Source: Epiperipatus broadwayi
Taxonomy: Eukaryota; Onychophora; Udeonychophora; Euonychophora; Peripatidae
Reading direction: 5' to 3'
Assembly (NCBI GenBank): GCA_028023455.1
Contig: JAQFVV010012511.1
Location: 1 to 64,000 of the forward strand
DNA: 64,000 nt
How positions within the stretch are numbered: the stretch's first letter is position 1; every line of letters starts with the position of its first letter. The notes beneath the pieces were generated by a model. It did not search any database, was not told the DNA's origin, and saw only the letters and a program-made list of their open reading frames with translations. The translations under genes were made by a program, and so were the position numbers. This document shows, one piece after another, positions 10,197 to 21,889 of this stretch.

Positions 10197-11215
10197 TCAT
10201 AAAAGCAGCTGAATTTTATTATGCATGGTATTATTAAACACTTCTAAATCATTTAATATTTCTGCTTGTGCTTCTTTACAATTTTTCTTCCAAAGTATAA
10301 TTTTTGTATCTACTTCAAAATCCATTGCCGTATTTGCATAGATTTTTGACTCTCCTGACATTTTCATATCACTATCATAATCATCCATGATTGCATCATC
10401 AATATTAGATTCTTTTATAATTTTATCATCAAATACATTTATCAATATCTACACACCTATTTTAGATTCTTCAAAATCTATTACATCATTTTTACAAAAG
10501 TTTTCCATCTCATCATCAATTTTAGATTGTTAAGAATGTTCTATTAAATCTAGATGAACTTTAAATTCTCATATACAACCTAAATTATCTTTAGTTAACT
10601 CTGTGCTACTTGTTTAAAGTTTATATTCATCAACAGCAACTATATTAATTTTTAACTCTTTATTTATACTAACAACCATTTCTTCTAAACAAATATCTAT
10701 TTCAGTTTCTTTTTTCTTCAAAATCTTTTAATACAATATTCATTTCTTCTTCTAGTTTATCAATCCTTTCTCCTACTTTTTGAACTTTATAAACCCTAGA
10801 ATCTTCTAATGGTTCTTTCATTTCAAATTGAACTTTTTCTATTCTTTCTTTTTCTGCTTTAACCCCTCTCCCCATCATTATTCTATCATTATTCATCCAT
10901 TTTCTGAAACATTTTTTTCATATTTTCATTCATTTGGGTCATACTCTGATGATTCTTATCCATTTTCTGTTGCATATTTTCAATCACTTGATTCATACTC
11001 TGCAATATTTGACTATTTCCATATTCAACATACCATAATCCTTCTTTTCACCAATTTTTATAAGTTTATTTTCTCTGATTACAATTTGAGGTTCCTTAAG
11101 ATTATCTCTGGCTTTCTGGTTCTACTACTTCAACTTGTGCCTCAGGATTGACACTACTAACCTCATTTTTCTGACCATTCTCTCTTTTTATATTTCCACC
11201 TAAATTTTGTTCCAT
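10197..11215 (-). pseudogene. Gag-like coiled-coil remnant of a retroelement
   Basis: From an ATG at 11215 the minus strand encodes MEQNLGGNIKRENGQKNE and a Glu/Val-rich stretch, then, with frameshifts, a Met/Gln/Lys repeat (MNQVIENMQQKMDKNHQ, then MNENMKKMFQKMDE) and a 64-codon frame at 10896-10702 with heptads of Glu, Lys and Leu (VGERIDKLEEEMNIVLKDFE). The last open piece is 10445-10197. The composition resembles the coiled-coil front of gag-type ORFs in arthropod LTR or DIRS-like elements, but no capsid or zinc-knuckle motif is visible. A comparable arrangement occurs at 57944-58831. A decayed host coiled-coil gene is an alternative. At least three frame breaks. Confidence 0.4.
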
Positions 11216-12200
11216 TAATCTAAAAAATTTAAATATTAATCAGTTTTCTCCCAAGAATGGATATAAAATCCAAAAAAATTATCTTCATTCTATTTTCATC
11301 AAAATCATTAACTAATTATTTTGCTGTTCAAATTTATAATACATTTTAAAATTTCTAAATTGACACAAAATGTATTTTATATTACAAATATATATATTGT
11401 AGCAATAATAATGGTTACCTATATGAGGGAAAACCTCGAAAGTACTAGGCTTAAATTGATTTAATTTTTTTTGGTTGATACTTATAGCTTCTTCAGTGGG
11501 TAAATCGCTTTTATATGCTATTAGAATATTTTGAAAAAGATAATGCAAAATAAATATTTGAGTGCTTTCCTCCTTATCTACAAATAAATTTATTATGGAG
11601 ATATTCACAAAAGATTTGAGGAAAAATATTTAAAATGCTCTTATGTAAATTAAGCATCAGAACAATTAGAGACACCCCCCCCCCCAGCAGAGTATTTTAT
11701 TCTTCTATTCTTATCAATGCCCTATTACTTCTTTGAAAAGTAAGAAGACGGAAAGCAAAATAGTTTTGCTTTTAAATTATTCTTTTTCAACAAGGTTTAA
11801 ATAATTGTATAAGTAAGACACTCAGTATAAATGTTGAATGGTCAATTCCTTCTTAATTCTTGTTACAATACTATTAGTATAGGAAGCTCCAATAATAGAC
11901 CAGTAAAAGAAGAATATTACTTCAAAATACTGAAGGAAAGCATAACGCTATAAATGCCTTGAATGCTTATTGAAAAGAATTCATTTCAATAAACATTTAT
12001 TTACTAAATACTATATCATTCTTGTTATAGATGGAAGCCATGGGAATTTCCTTGATTATTATTCCGTGAAAATGAGGGTTGCATATCAAACTGGATAATT
12101 TTCAGTCTTAGCTTATTGATCATTTTGTTTCCATAATTGTTTGAGTACGTGTAGTAGTGAGTTATCTTGTTGTGAGTTGAGAATTAATTTCTGTTTTTCA
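11216..12200. other. Anonymous sequence with a C11 tract
   Basis: A 98-codon minus-strand frame at 11608-11312 matches nothing I know. A run of eleven C at 11675-11685 (after GACA) stands out in this AT-rich setting and echoes the C20 tract at 19824-19843, which is also preceded by ACA; the flanks otherwise differ. The remainder is AT-rich and without features. Confidence 0.4.
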
Positions 12201-12421
12201 TGTGGAATTCTGGGATGTCCAGAAGATTCCACGTGTCTTCTACAATATGGTGTGGTCTGATTGTCTCATCTCTTTGTTTATATCTTGTTGATCATATGAA
12301 TGTAGACCTGTTTAGAATCCGGATTTGGGGGTTCTAAGCTAAGTTTGTAGTGTGTTTTCCAGAGCGCAAGCATGTAGAATATGGAGAGCCAAATACATGC
12401 AACAGTTTTTGTAGCACTACA

Positions 12422-12888
12422 TCACCGGATTGGGGTGATTGTTTGGAAGTTTATTTTTGAGCTGGTAAATATCAGTTCTCTGATGCTGCCGAGTTTTGGG
12501 GATCTATGTATTATATGGTCTGTTGTTTCATTTTCTCTCTTGCATAGTTGACAGAGCAGGTCGATGCTGGAGTAACCTCTTTTGTATGTTAGAAACCAAC
12601 TGGTGGGTAATGCATCTAGATTTATTTTGATGGTGAAATCCAAGAATTTTGCTTCCAAACTCCACCTTTTGAATTTGTTTATGAGATTTTTGTCATTAAA
12701 TTCAGCTTGCCATAAGGTGATTGGATCTGTGGATGAATAATGTAGGCAGTCCAATATTTAATTTTTTTGGTAGCCATGGCATTGTGAGGATTGTGATGCT
12801 GCGTAATGAGGCTATCCAGTGTTGTGATCCAGTTTGCCTTGGAGGGTGGCGGTTTATCGGTGAGTTGCACAAGTATGGGAACTTCCAT
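12422..12888 (-). pseudogene. LINE C-terminal domain with Cys/His knuckle
   Basis: Two overlapping frames, 12888-12679 and 12754-12422, cover the C-terminus. The second reads AEFNDKNLINKFKRWSL and then LCQLCKRENETTDHIIHRS: a C-x2-C-x8-H-x3-H arrangement typical of the zinc knuckle that ends LINE ORF2 proteins and helps bind template RNA. Readable but stop-interrupted continuation extends to about 12250. Confidence 0.7.
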
Positions 12889-12981
12889 GTTTGCGATGTC
12901 CTCTGAGAGTCTACTGAGTATGTTATAGCATTTTTGAAAGTAGGTTGTATTTATGGAATGTAGGGCTAGGCTGTTTAACTT

Positions 12982-13811
12982 TCAAGGATGCTGCATTCTG
13001 GTGAGGCTAATGGTGACTGTTTTCCCACACCAAAAAAGTCTAGAGCAAAGTGAATTGATCCTCCTCCCAAACTGTTTAGTTGGTTTGATGATCGGGAAAT
13101 AGTAGTTGATCTTGGGGAGCAGGATCATATTTAGCAATGTTATCTTGCCATGCAGTGAAAGGTAAACTTGGGACAGGGATGCTATTAGTTTGTTTGCCGA
13201 ATCAATTATGTTTTGTACTTTCCTTGCCATTACTGAGGGGGGTTTGTGGAAAGGGAGTCCAAGGAAGTCCTGGGGCTTTCCAGGGAAGTGAGTGGAAATC
13301 TTTTTCCCTGTGGCAATTTTCCAGGCGAAAGATTTTTTAAGATTAAATTTCAGTTTGAATTTTGCTGTATAGTGATCTAAAATTGTGTTTAGTAGTCCAA
13401 GATATTTCTGTGAGGGAAGTATGACAAGAATGTCCATGAAGGCGAGAGCTCCTATCTCTCTGTTTAGGCTTGGGCCAAAGACTCAGTCAGGTGTTTTCCT
13501 ATTTCTTTCAACAAAGGATTTATATATATAATGAACAGGAAGGGGCTTAATGGGGAGCCTTGAGGAATGGATAGGCATGGTTTGAAACTACTTGTGGTTC
13601 TACCATTTAATGAGATGCAGATCTGGCAGTTTCTGAGTAGATTTGAAATAATCTGGATGTAAGCTTTGGGAGTTTGGTTTTCTGCCAGAAGCTGGAGGAG
13701 GATGTCTGTTCTTACAAAGTCAAATGCTGCAGCTATACCTAGATGAATGGCTATGGGTTTAGTTCTTCTGTGAGTGCAGAGGTGATCTACCAGCATCTTA
13801 ATGTGGGACAT
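12982..13811 (-). pseudogene. LINE reverse transcriptase domain
   Basis: In 13811-13464 the RT reads PIAIHLGIAAAFDFVRTD (motif A; the first Asp of the usual DL-x-x-AFD reads His while AFD is kept), ISLNGRTTSSFKPCLS, and IPQGSPLSPFLFIIYINPLL (motif B). Across a frame break at about 13440 the next frame opens with ALAFMDILVILPS, the position of the A/YxDD catalytic motif C, in which one Asp is missing (FMDI for FMDDI), then FLGLPFHKPPS and a thumb-like LSLHGKITLLNMILLPKINY. Loss of a catalytic Asp plus frameshifts make it inactive. Confidence 0.85.
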
Positions 13812-14713
13812 TGCCGGTGTAGTGGAAGATCCCTTCCTTGCATATTAACTTTTGGAGATATGATTGAGATTGGTTTCATGTATAGCATCTTTTATTGTGG
13901 ATTCGATGACTTTGACCCTTAGTGGGATGGGCCAGAGGCTGGAGAATTCTGAGGGGGGGTTTGTGTTTTTTTAAAAAAGGAACCATTGCAATTGGGTATA
14001 ATTCTGGGATGTTTCTATTTCCATGGGCAAGGTAATTAGTCATTTTTGTAATTATTGGGATTGAGAATTGACTGAGATGCAGCAGAATGAATCGTGGAAT
14101 TCCATGGATATCTGGGTGTGTGCAGTCTGGTAGGGATTCAAGTTTATTTTTTGATTGTTTGCTCTGAGATGATGTGGGAGTTGTTATCTTCAGTGCTATA
14201 CCATATCTTGGGGGGGTGGTGGTTCAGCTACTTGGTGCAGTTCTTAAAAATATTGTTTTATTCCATTAATCATTTATGGTCTGATCAATGATTTTCCAGC
14301 TGTTTGAATCATGGATGGTATGTTTTTCTTGTTATATGGTCCCAGTGCCCAATGGATATACTTATGAGTCCAGCAGTGCTGGGCATCAATATATCTGTGG
14401 CTCTTTTGGTGGCCAGATACTCAGCCAATTTTTTTTGCTGAGTTCTGTATTTAAGTTTTAGGTTGGTGATTCGACTTATGTTGTCTACAGTACTATGAAT
14501 TTTGGATAATTCTGCATTAATATCTTCAAGAATAGTTTAGCAGTCTTATGGGGACTTTTAGTTTAAGAGTATAGTTGTTTACGATAGCCTGTAGAACCTT
14601 AATGAATGTGAACCATGCCTGTTCTATTGGGAGTGTATGAATGTTTATTTTGAAAAAGTATATATATGATTCAGAAATTATCACTTCTGATGCCGATGAC
14701 TGGGTTATCATGC

Positions 14714-15407
14714 TCAGGGTTTGGGGACCGCACTCAACAGATGAAGATAAGACATCAGAATGGACTTCAGAATTGGTGCGAGATGATCTGAGTAGTTAAA
14801 TGCCTGTAGGGTGGCTTGCATTTGGAAATGAATCTCTGGGGAATAGTAGAACAGATCGATCAGCGATCTTGTATTTTTTGTGTGAAAATGCTCTAGGATG
14901 GAGGAAGCCCTTAGCACACATTAGCTTTTTTGAGAGGAGGTGAAGGTATTTGGAATTGAATTCATTGTGTCTGATGTTAAAGTCCCCAAGCAGTATTAAT
15001 GGTGAGGAACTTGACCTTAAGACCATGTTAATCGGGTGGATAATGTGGAGGAATGTATTTGCAGAATTTTGGGTGTAAATGAAGGCTAGGCTGAGAATGA
15101 ATCCATTATATTCCACCATGGTAATTATAATATTGCTGTTAATATACAGAATTTTGAAGTATGATGGTGGCATGTTTTTCTTTATAATTATTCCAACTCC
15201 GCCTGAAGCTGATGTCGCAATGGATAAATTGGTATAGCCAAATTGTTCTAAGAGTTGAGTGATCATGTAATTTGAATTCATGTGTAATTTTGTTTCCATC
15301 ATGAGAAAGATTTGCGAGGATTGCCACTCTACCCATTTTTTAATGGCATAAACCCTTTGAATTAAGTTCAGGCCTCGAACATTTGCACTGATCATTTTTA
15401 TCACCAT
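14714..15407 (-). pseudogene. LINE apurinic-type endonuclease domain
   Basis: The first 203-codon frame (15407-14796) begins MVIKMISANVRGLN, the N-terminal Asn-containing motif of the domain, then IFLMMETKL (catalytic Glu), SGGVGIIIKKN, and ILLGDFNIRHNEF (catalytic Asp/Asn). A frameshift near 14920 moves the continuation to another frame, which reads TRSLIDLFYYS and NYSDHLAPIL, the closing S-x-I-D and S-D-H motifs. All main catalytic signatures are therefore present but split between frames. In live elements it nicks target DNA to prime reverse transcription. Confidence 0.85.
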
Positions 15408-15410
15408 AAT

Positions 15411-15998
15411 GCTGTTTTGTTTTTAAAATTGGCTTGTGTGGAAATAATGTATATTTATCCAAAAGGTTTTAAGACATTTATTGGTCATTGTTTTGTAAGG
15501 TTGTTTCTTTGGAGTGAGATGACTAGTGAGATAAGGTCTCATCTGACTCATATAGATTAAATTCTTCACTTAAATTGATTTCATCATAGTCCCTTATGTT
15601 GTTAGATTGCGTTGCTTTTTCAATGGCTATTTGTGTTGAAGAAAAGCAAGATAATTTGAAATTCTGAAACAGTAATTTTTATTATCGAAATTATACAATT
15701 TATAAATTTGTGAAGAAAAGATATTCACAAAGTTTTAATGTATTCTGAAAGAATAGAAATTATTTTTGACATTCAAATTCATTAGCTTAATAAAGTTGTT
15801 GAAATTATTCACGAAAAACTATGTAATCCTATAAGCTAAGTTATTTATATTTTTGAAATAACATTACTTAAAAGTTTTAAAACAAAAGAAGATAGCAGAA
15901 CTTTTATTTATAGTCTTTCAAGTCAATAATACTTTAACCAGGAAATTCACGAAGAAAACTATTATTCTTTGTTAATAAAATTTAAACCAGCAAACATA
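15411..15998. other. Anonymous AT-rich sequence beyond the LINE
   Basis: Nothing beyond low-complexity AT-rich words was recognised. The GC level falls sharply near 15650, which may mark the true 5' boundary of LINE-derived sequence. Confidence 0.35.
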
Positions 15999-16165
15999 AC
16001 ATGATCACCATTCTTTATGGGTTAGTAGGCACTAGATAGGGATTTTATGCACAAACCTTCCTGCATCCATTGATTACAGTGGTTTGTATAGAGTGGCACT
16101 ACTGTATAAAGAGTTTTGCCTCTGTGAAAAACAGCTTGTGAAAGCATAAAGAATGGTGATCATGT
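15999..16165. repeat. Segment bounded by a perfect 21-bp inverted repeat
   Basis: The 21 bases at 15999-16019, beginning ACATGATCACCATTCTTTAT, are exactly reverse-complementary to 16145-16165. The enclosed segment contains a unit of about 105 bp (AGGCACTAGAT.GGGATTT ... GTTTTGCCTCTGTG) that recurs as a direct copy at about 16482-16584 without the flanking inverted repeat. It could be a very small inverted-repeat element or a local rearrangement. Confidence 0.65.
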
Positions 16166-16481
16166 GATATTTGATGGTTTAATACCAATCATGCCAAATA
16201 AGATTATGGTGGGTATTGTCATTAAAGAACCAAAGATAGCAAAAAGTATGGATGCTGAATTGAATTCAGATATATATAATTATACAAGCTGATGAGCTTA
16301 GCTTGAACAATTATTGTGTTATCATTCTAGACTCGAAGCTTTATAGTTAGCTAAAAAAAGTAAATGATGGCTGCTGGAGGGTTGCAGTAGATCCTAAGAT
16401 CTAGGTGTATTGCTCTCAGATCCAAGGCTCCTTAATGATGAAAGCCACAAGCTAGAAACTAGTCTGGAGATATTGGATAAA

Positions 16482-16584
16482 TAGGCACTAGATTGGGATT
16501 TATGTACAAACCTTTCTGCATCCATTGATTACTCTGGCTTGCACTGAGGGGCACTACTGTATGGAAAGTTTTGTCTCTGTGTTA
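16482..16584 (+). repeat. Second copy of the 105-bp unit
   Basis: Matches about 16027-16125: AGGCACTAGAT, CATCCATTGATTAC, GGCACTACTGTAT and GTTTTG.CTCTGTG are shared with a handful of differences. The two units lie about 456 bp apart; between them (16170-16480) is moderately GC-rich, unassigned sequence. Confidence 0.7.
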
Positions 16585-17319
16585 ATAAAATTTATTACTT
16601 GTTATTTCACATATGCAATATTTTTTTATTACCATTAAATAAATTGTATACATTTACAAATATAGTGATAAAAAAATACATGTAACCCATAGAGTAAAAC
16701 CCCCATAGCTCCATACTTCAGCAAATAGTTACTATTACAATATATATATGGCTCTACAATATTAAAACATATCTTTTATAATTTAAAAAAACTCGTTAAA
16801 CTATGAACTATCTCAAAGTTTTTATTTTATTTTAAACTCATCAATTCGAAAGCCACATTTTTTTTTTTTTTAAAAATTCTTCAATACCTCAAGGTGTTTT
16901 ACTTTTATCTAATTAAAGATAATTTATTAAAACCAATAAATAAAATTTATCAGGTCTAAACACTGGATAAGTCAGTCTCAAAAAAAAAATGTATTTTTTA
17001 AACATCTCTGAATGCTTTATATTATCAAGCTTTACATATCAACACCAATTTTTTTTTGTTAGAATCTCTAATAAACAAGAGCATATCATATATATAATAT
17101 GCTACTATTATCTTTCATGGTATAACTTTTTCAAAATCCTTCAAATTAAAATATCAAATATTGAACAAAAATAATACTCTTATCTCTCAAATATGAGTTT
17201 ATTGAAGCCCTAAAAGTTGGATATCCAAAATGGCAAATAACTTATTTTTTCTCTCATGGTATAAGTTTATCAAGCACCATAAATTGGATCACTAAAATGA
17301 TAAAAAAACAAATATTTAT
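16585..17319. other. Anonymous AT-rich sequence
   Basis: A T-run at about 16860-16871 and an A-run at 16981-16989; a 61-codon plus-strand frame at 16989-17174 begins immediately after the A-run and resembles no protein. No features supported. Confidence 0.4.
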
Positions 17320-19072
17320 CTTAATGGATAAATAGTTTAGTTCCATAAGTAACTTTACTAGAAGGTGCCACTAGATAATAAATCTAGAACTCTTTCCTAT
17401 ATCAAATTGTAATTTAGTATTGTTAATTAATATTAAAAAAGTAGAGAAGTTAAGTTTACTAGTAAAACAATTACACACAAATGTTGGGAAATTATAAAAT
17501 GAAATTCTTCCAATTAATAATGAATCTTTAAGTAAAAAGACAAATTTACCCCGCATGAGTTATATTTGGACACCTATATTAGTAAGACATAACAATATTT
17601 ACTATTTTATAATTCAGTAGTAATAACAAAATGACCAAAATAATCTATTATCAAACAAAAAAAAATTATGTAAGAAAATAAAATAATAATGTCATTATAA
17701 TAGTTCATATTAAAATCAATAATATATTCATGATTAACAATCCAAGATATTGCCAAATCAAAACAAATTATCCTTGATATTAACAATTAGTAACAGTAAC
17801 CTATACACTGAGGGCTGTAAAACTAAGCAATGGGTGAAAGTAGCTTTTAAATATAAGATTAATTCACTATTGTAGTTATCAAAACTTCATATATAAAATA
17901 TTAAATCACCATTATAACTATATTTATAAAAATATGACATTACCCATGCTCATGAAAGTATTACAAAAACTGTCATTATAAAAATGAAGTCACAGGAAAA
18001 TTATAACTGCAATTAACCTCAAATCAAGCAAGCACATTCAATAATATCTAAACTGTCAATACATTCAGCATTGGCCAAGTTCCATATACCAAAATAAATA
18101 TTATTTAAACAAATGTAAATTTAAAATAAATATTATTAAATAACATATATTTTATCATCTGTACTGAAATACAATGTCTATAAAATAAGAATACATTATA
18201 ATTTATGACATCCATATTATTTTTAAATATTACACTAAAACATTTTCAAATATTAACTTGGAATATAGACTTTATAAATAGACATTGATTGATACAATAT
18301 TTAAGAACAGACAAATTATAAATGATTAATATCAGTATAAAATATTTATATGAAAAACAATTTATCATAAATTAAAAATATATACAGTATTTAATAAAGA
18401 TTTATAAATTTTGTCATTTTAATTTATTTACCAGTGAAAAACCTAAATGACTCTACAAATTTAAAGAACTAGCAGACGATTGTTTCACCATTATGGCATT
18501 TTATTTAAAATATAGATATGATAGTAGACAGGGCTGAACAAAGTTGTAGAAGATCATGATTTTTTGAAGCAGTTGATAGTTATAAAGTACTCCTGTTATT
18601 TATACTTGAAAATATGAAGGAATAGATTATTAATTTGAGTCTTGGTTCTCAAATTTTGGAATGAAAACTATAGTTCATCTTGGAAGTTTAAAATTCAATA
18701 TAATCTTTGCAATTAATAGCATGATGATCCTGTCCATGTGATCAGAGTTTTTTTTATAAGAAATCATGGTTGGAAAATTGCCAGTAGAACAGTAAATAAC
18801 TCTACAGTTTATTTTAAAATATTTAAACAAATGATTGTCAGTTCTTTACAATTAATATTTTTTAAAATTCAACCTTTCTTTTAGATTATAGTTTAATAAA
18901 ATCAACTTTTTATTTATAAAGAGTATATAATACCTTTAAATAATAATAACAATGTAATATTTTAAACATATCAATAATGTCACATTTTAAAATTAAATAA
19001 AATTTCTTTCCTATACATTTTCTTAATTTAAACACTAATAAAATATATTGATAAAGAATATATCATTTCAAT
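17320..19072. repeat. Anonymous duplicated segment, copy B
   Basis: Direct copy of 7280-9460, lacking both insertions of copy A and therefore showing their pre-insertion state. Downstream of 19072 (ATATATATTGAAATAT) similarity ends. A 28-codon plus-strand frame (MSKFYQSNLKALQNEIND...) follows at about 19111-19197, Lys/Asn-rich and too short to interpret. Confidence 0.85.
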
Positions 19073-19749
19073 ATATATATTGAAATATAAAAAGAATGCA
19101 AAATAAAATAATGTCTAAATTCTACCAATCAAATCTCAAAGCTCTACAAAATGAAATAAATGATTTAGCTAAAAATTATAAAAATTCTGAAAGATAACAC
19201 ATGTTAGATCTTCAAAGTCAATAGGAATAATTACTACAAGACATTATTGTAAACTTGAATCTTCATAAATAGTTTCTAATAACTGATCATATTCATCAAG
19301 AAAACAGTTTTGTATTCACAATCTAGAAGTCACCCTTACTACTTTTTTACTATACAAGTTAGTAATCATTTTTCATGAAAGAAGACCAATAGTCCAAAAC
19401 TAATCTGGAGCTAGGAATATAGCTTTAGCATCTGGTATCCAATGATTATTCAAGCTAGAAGATTACTCTGATGTAGAATAAATAGAGTGAATAAATACTC
19501 TTACTTGTAGATGTTGAAAATAAGTAAAGAAAGCCACATAATGTTTTGTTTGGTATGTACTTTAAAATAATGATTACAACATGGATCAATGAAAGTATAT
19601 TTACTTTCCACATTCATAATCAAAAGCCAGATTGATGAAATTTCAGATTTGAATCAGATAAAGGATTTTTATTTCAGATAGTTGGACCATAACCAATCTA
19701 TGCAACCATCAAATAATGATTGGTAAATAGATATCTAGTTATCATAGTT

Positions 19750-19846
19750 TTTTTTAAAGTATTATAATATCACCAGGGAGGCAAACCCACAACCCCCCGC
19801 CCACCTCCTGCAAGAAGGACACACCCCCCCCCCCCCCCCCCCCAAC
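19750..19846 (-). mobile_element. 97-bp retroposed-looking insertion with C20/G20 tract and 15-bp target-site duplication
   Basis: CTAGTTATCATAGTT is found at 19735-19749 and again at 19847-19861, a perfect 15-bp duplication. Read on the minus strand, the enclosed 97 bp begin with GTTG and a run of twenty G (19843-19824), pass through a GC-rich core (CTTCTTGCAGGAGGTGGG) and end in ATTATAATACTTTAAAAAAA. A 3' A-tract directly against a target-site duplication is the signature of target-primed retroposition, so the RNA was read in this orientation. The core matches no SINE that I know. It could be the 3' end of a longer element, severely 5'-truncated with an added G tract. Confidence 0.78.
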
Positions 19847-19861
19847 CTAGTTATCATAGTT

Positions 19862-21889
19862 AACAAGTAAATCAAATATAGAAAACATCTAAATTTTCAT
19901 CAGTTCAGCAAGTGGAAAGCAGTGTGTAATTTCTTCCCTTTGACTATTCTTCTGTATGAAAATATTGGAGACATTTTTATTATGAAGTATTCTATTTAAA
20001 ACATTTCTTACTTTTTTTATTTTATGATGCTTGTTATAGTACTCTATTGTCTAATGTAGAGCTAAAAAAAATTAAAACTTTTAAAATTAAGAAAAAAACT
20101 AAAAGTTGTTTTCAAAAGTGGGCAGAACTCACATTATAAAAATAAAACATATTTATAAAAGTACCTAATTACTTCAATTTGCCTTTAGGCAGAAATTTTA
20201 ACATAACCATATATATTGTGATGGATAATGCTATATTGATGCTACCCCAGTCAGAGGATGCATATTCTAAGAGTATTGAACTATGATGATAATGGAGGGG
20301 TTATCCACATTTAAGAAAATTAAATTTACTGGCAAGATAACAATAATATCCAGATTCAATAACCATTCAGAGTAATTTTCTCTTTAATACTCCACTCAGT
20401 CATGGAGATAGAAACTTTTTATGCTCATGATCATAATGAGATGGACAGTATACTAGTTAGCTATATGTATATTTACTAATATATTGGTTAATATAACCTA
20501 CTAAAATATTGCAAGAGATATATATGAGCTTACATGAAATAAAATAACTTATTCCTCTAAATGATTTGTTAAATGAGAAAAATATTACGTGTGAATAATT
20601 ATTAATAATGAATAACTTTCAGATGCCAATAGTTTTATTCACATCTTTGGTTACTATTAATAATTGAACAAATAATATCAATAAGAATGTTAGATATATT
20701 GAATATTCATTTAATGTTTCTCAAAAGTTACAATATTTTTTTATGACCTATAACATTCATAGATTTGCATAATAAAAGTAGACAAACATCCAATGCACAC
20801 CCTAACAAGTTTTTCCAGTTACTTGGAATAAAATCACAATAATCTTGGTACGTAAATGGTAATATATTTCCTATATCTATAAGCAAATCAATAATTCATA
20901 TACCATAAGAAGGATAATGGCAGCAATATTATATTATTAATTCTCATTTTATTTATATATATAAATAATACATTTATGATTATTTCTCCATCATTTAATA
21001 ATGCTGTATATTACATAAATCATAAGTTTATCCACACACTGATATAATATAAATATGACGGAGAGCACAATGATAATATTAAAATTCACATAAGATCACA
21101 TATACTCTACACAAATAATCGCACAATAAAAAATCTTTGCATGTAAATGTCAATCGATTTCCATCAGCAAATCAGCTCAGTACCTAGTCACTGAAATACA
21201 CTCTCATTTACATGATTTACCATCTCTAATGTTTTTATTTTATCCAATAATTCTGATTTACGATGATATTGCACTATAGTCCAGTTATAAAGATTCAATG
21301 AGTATTCATTTAGGTATTTCAGTTTGCGATTGAAAACAATAACAAAACAAAGATTTTATTTTTAAAGTACTTGATAGATTAAATAAAATCACTAATTTTA
21401 ATCATATTCGTTCTCCACTTTTAACTTGCAGAAAGAAAAAAAAATTAATTTTCTATTTGACAATAATTTTAATACCAATCGGAAGAGCATCGATAATTTT
21501 AAATAAACTCAAGCGCAAGTTAAAATATAAATTTATTCACTATCAAATAAAATAAAAAAGAATAAAGATTGAATAACAATTAGAAATTTCTAAAGTCTAT
21601 GGATAGGCTTCTACTTGTGGGGTATCAGTTTCTACACACACGCACGCGATGATTATAATCTATTGCATTGCATCTGAAATGAAGATAGTTCGTCATGGAT
21701 CAATTCTAATATTTACATTTACTCGTTATTAATGAAGATCCTAAACTTAGATAGTTATCATATCAACAGTATTCAGACTATCAGCTGCATTTAATATGTT
21801 AACTATATTCACAATTATTACAGTTCACATACATGCGCGCGCACAATCCTCTAATTTAGCAGATTTTTTTGCATATGCATGCTCTTCTA
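19862..21889. other. Anonymous AT-rich sequence
   Basis: No element, gene or RNA was identified in 2 kb. There is a (TA)n-TTGTGATGG junction at about 20211-20225, similar to junctions elsewhere in the window, and a short alternating CACACGCACGCG tract at about 21636-21648. Confidence 0.4.

Larger units (their letters stand above)
12200..15410 (-). mobile_element. Near-complete LINE ORF2 region (endonuclease, RT, zinc knuckle), frameshifted
   Basis: The whole catalytic polyprotein of a non-LTR retrotransposon can be followed on the minus strand from 15407 to about 12300, split among frames: endonuclease (15407-14714), linker (14711-14526), RT (13811-12982), thumb/connection and a C-terminal Cys/His region (12888-12422). 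The block is clearly GC-richer than its surroundings, suggesting more recent arrival than neighbouring relics. No ORF1 and no poly(A) tail were identified; the 5' edge lies just above 15407, so the copy is probably 5'-truncated. The clade is not assigned; the NVRGLN and METKL endonuclease motifs suggest the L1/Tx1 side of the tree, which is inference. Confidence 0.88.

Noticed and set aside
10828-11151. A 107-codon Ser/Phe/Tyr-rich protein on the plus strand
   Set aside because: Antisense shadow of the Glu/Lys-rich gag-like remnant on the minus strand.
13137-13340. A plus-strand Leu/Gly-rich frame
   Set aside because: Lies antisense to the LINE reverse transcriptase, which explains its openness and higher GC.
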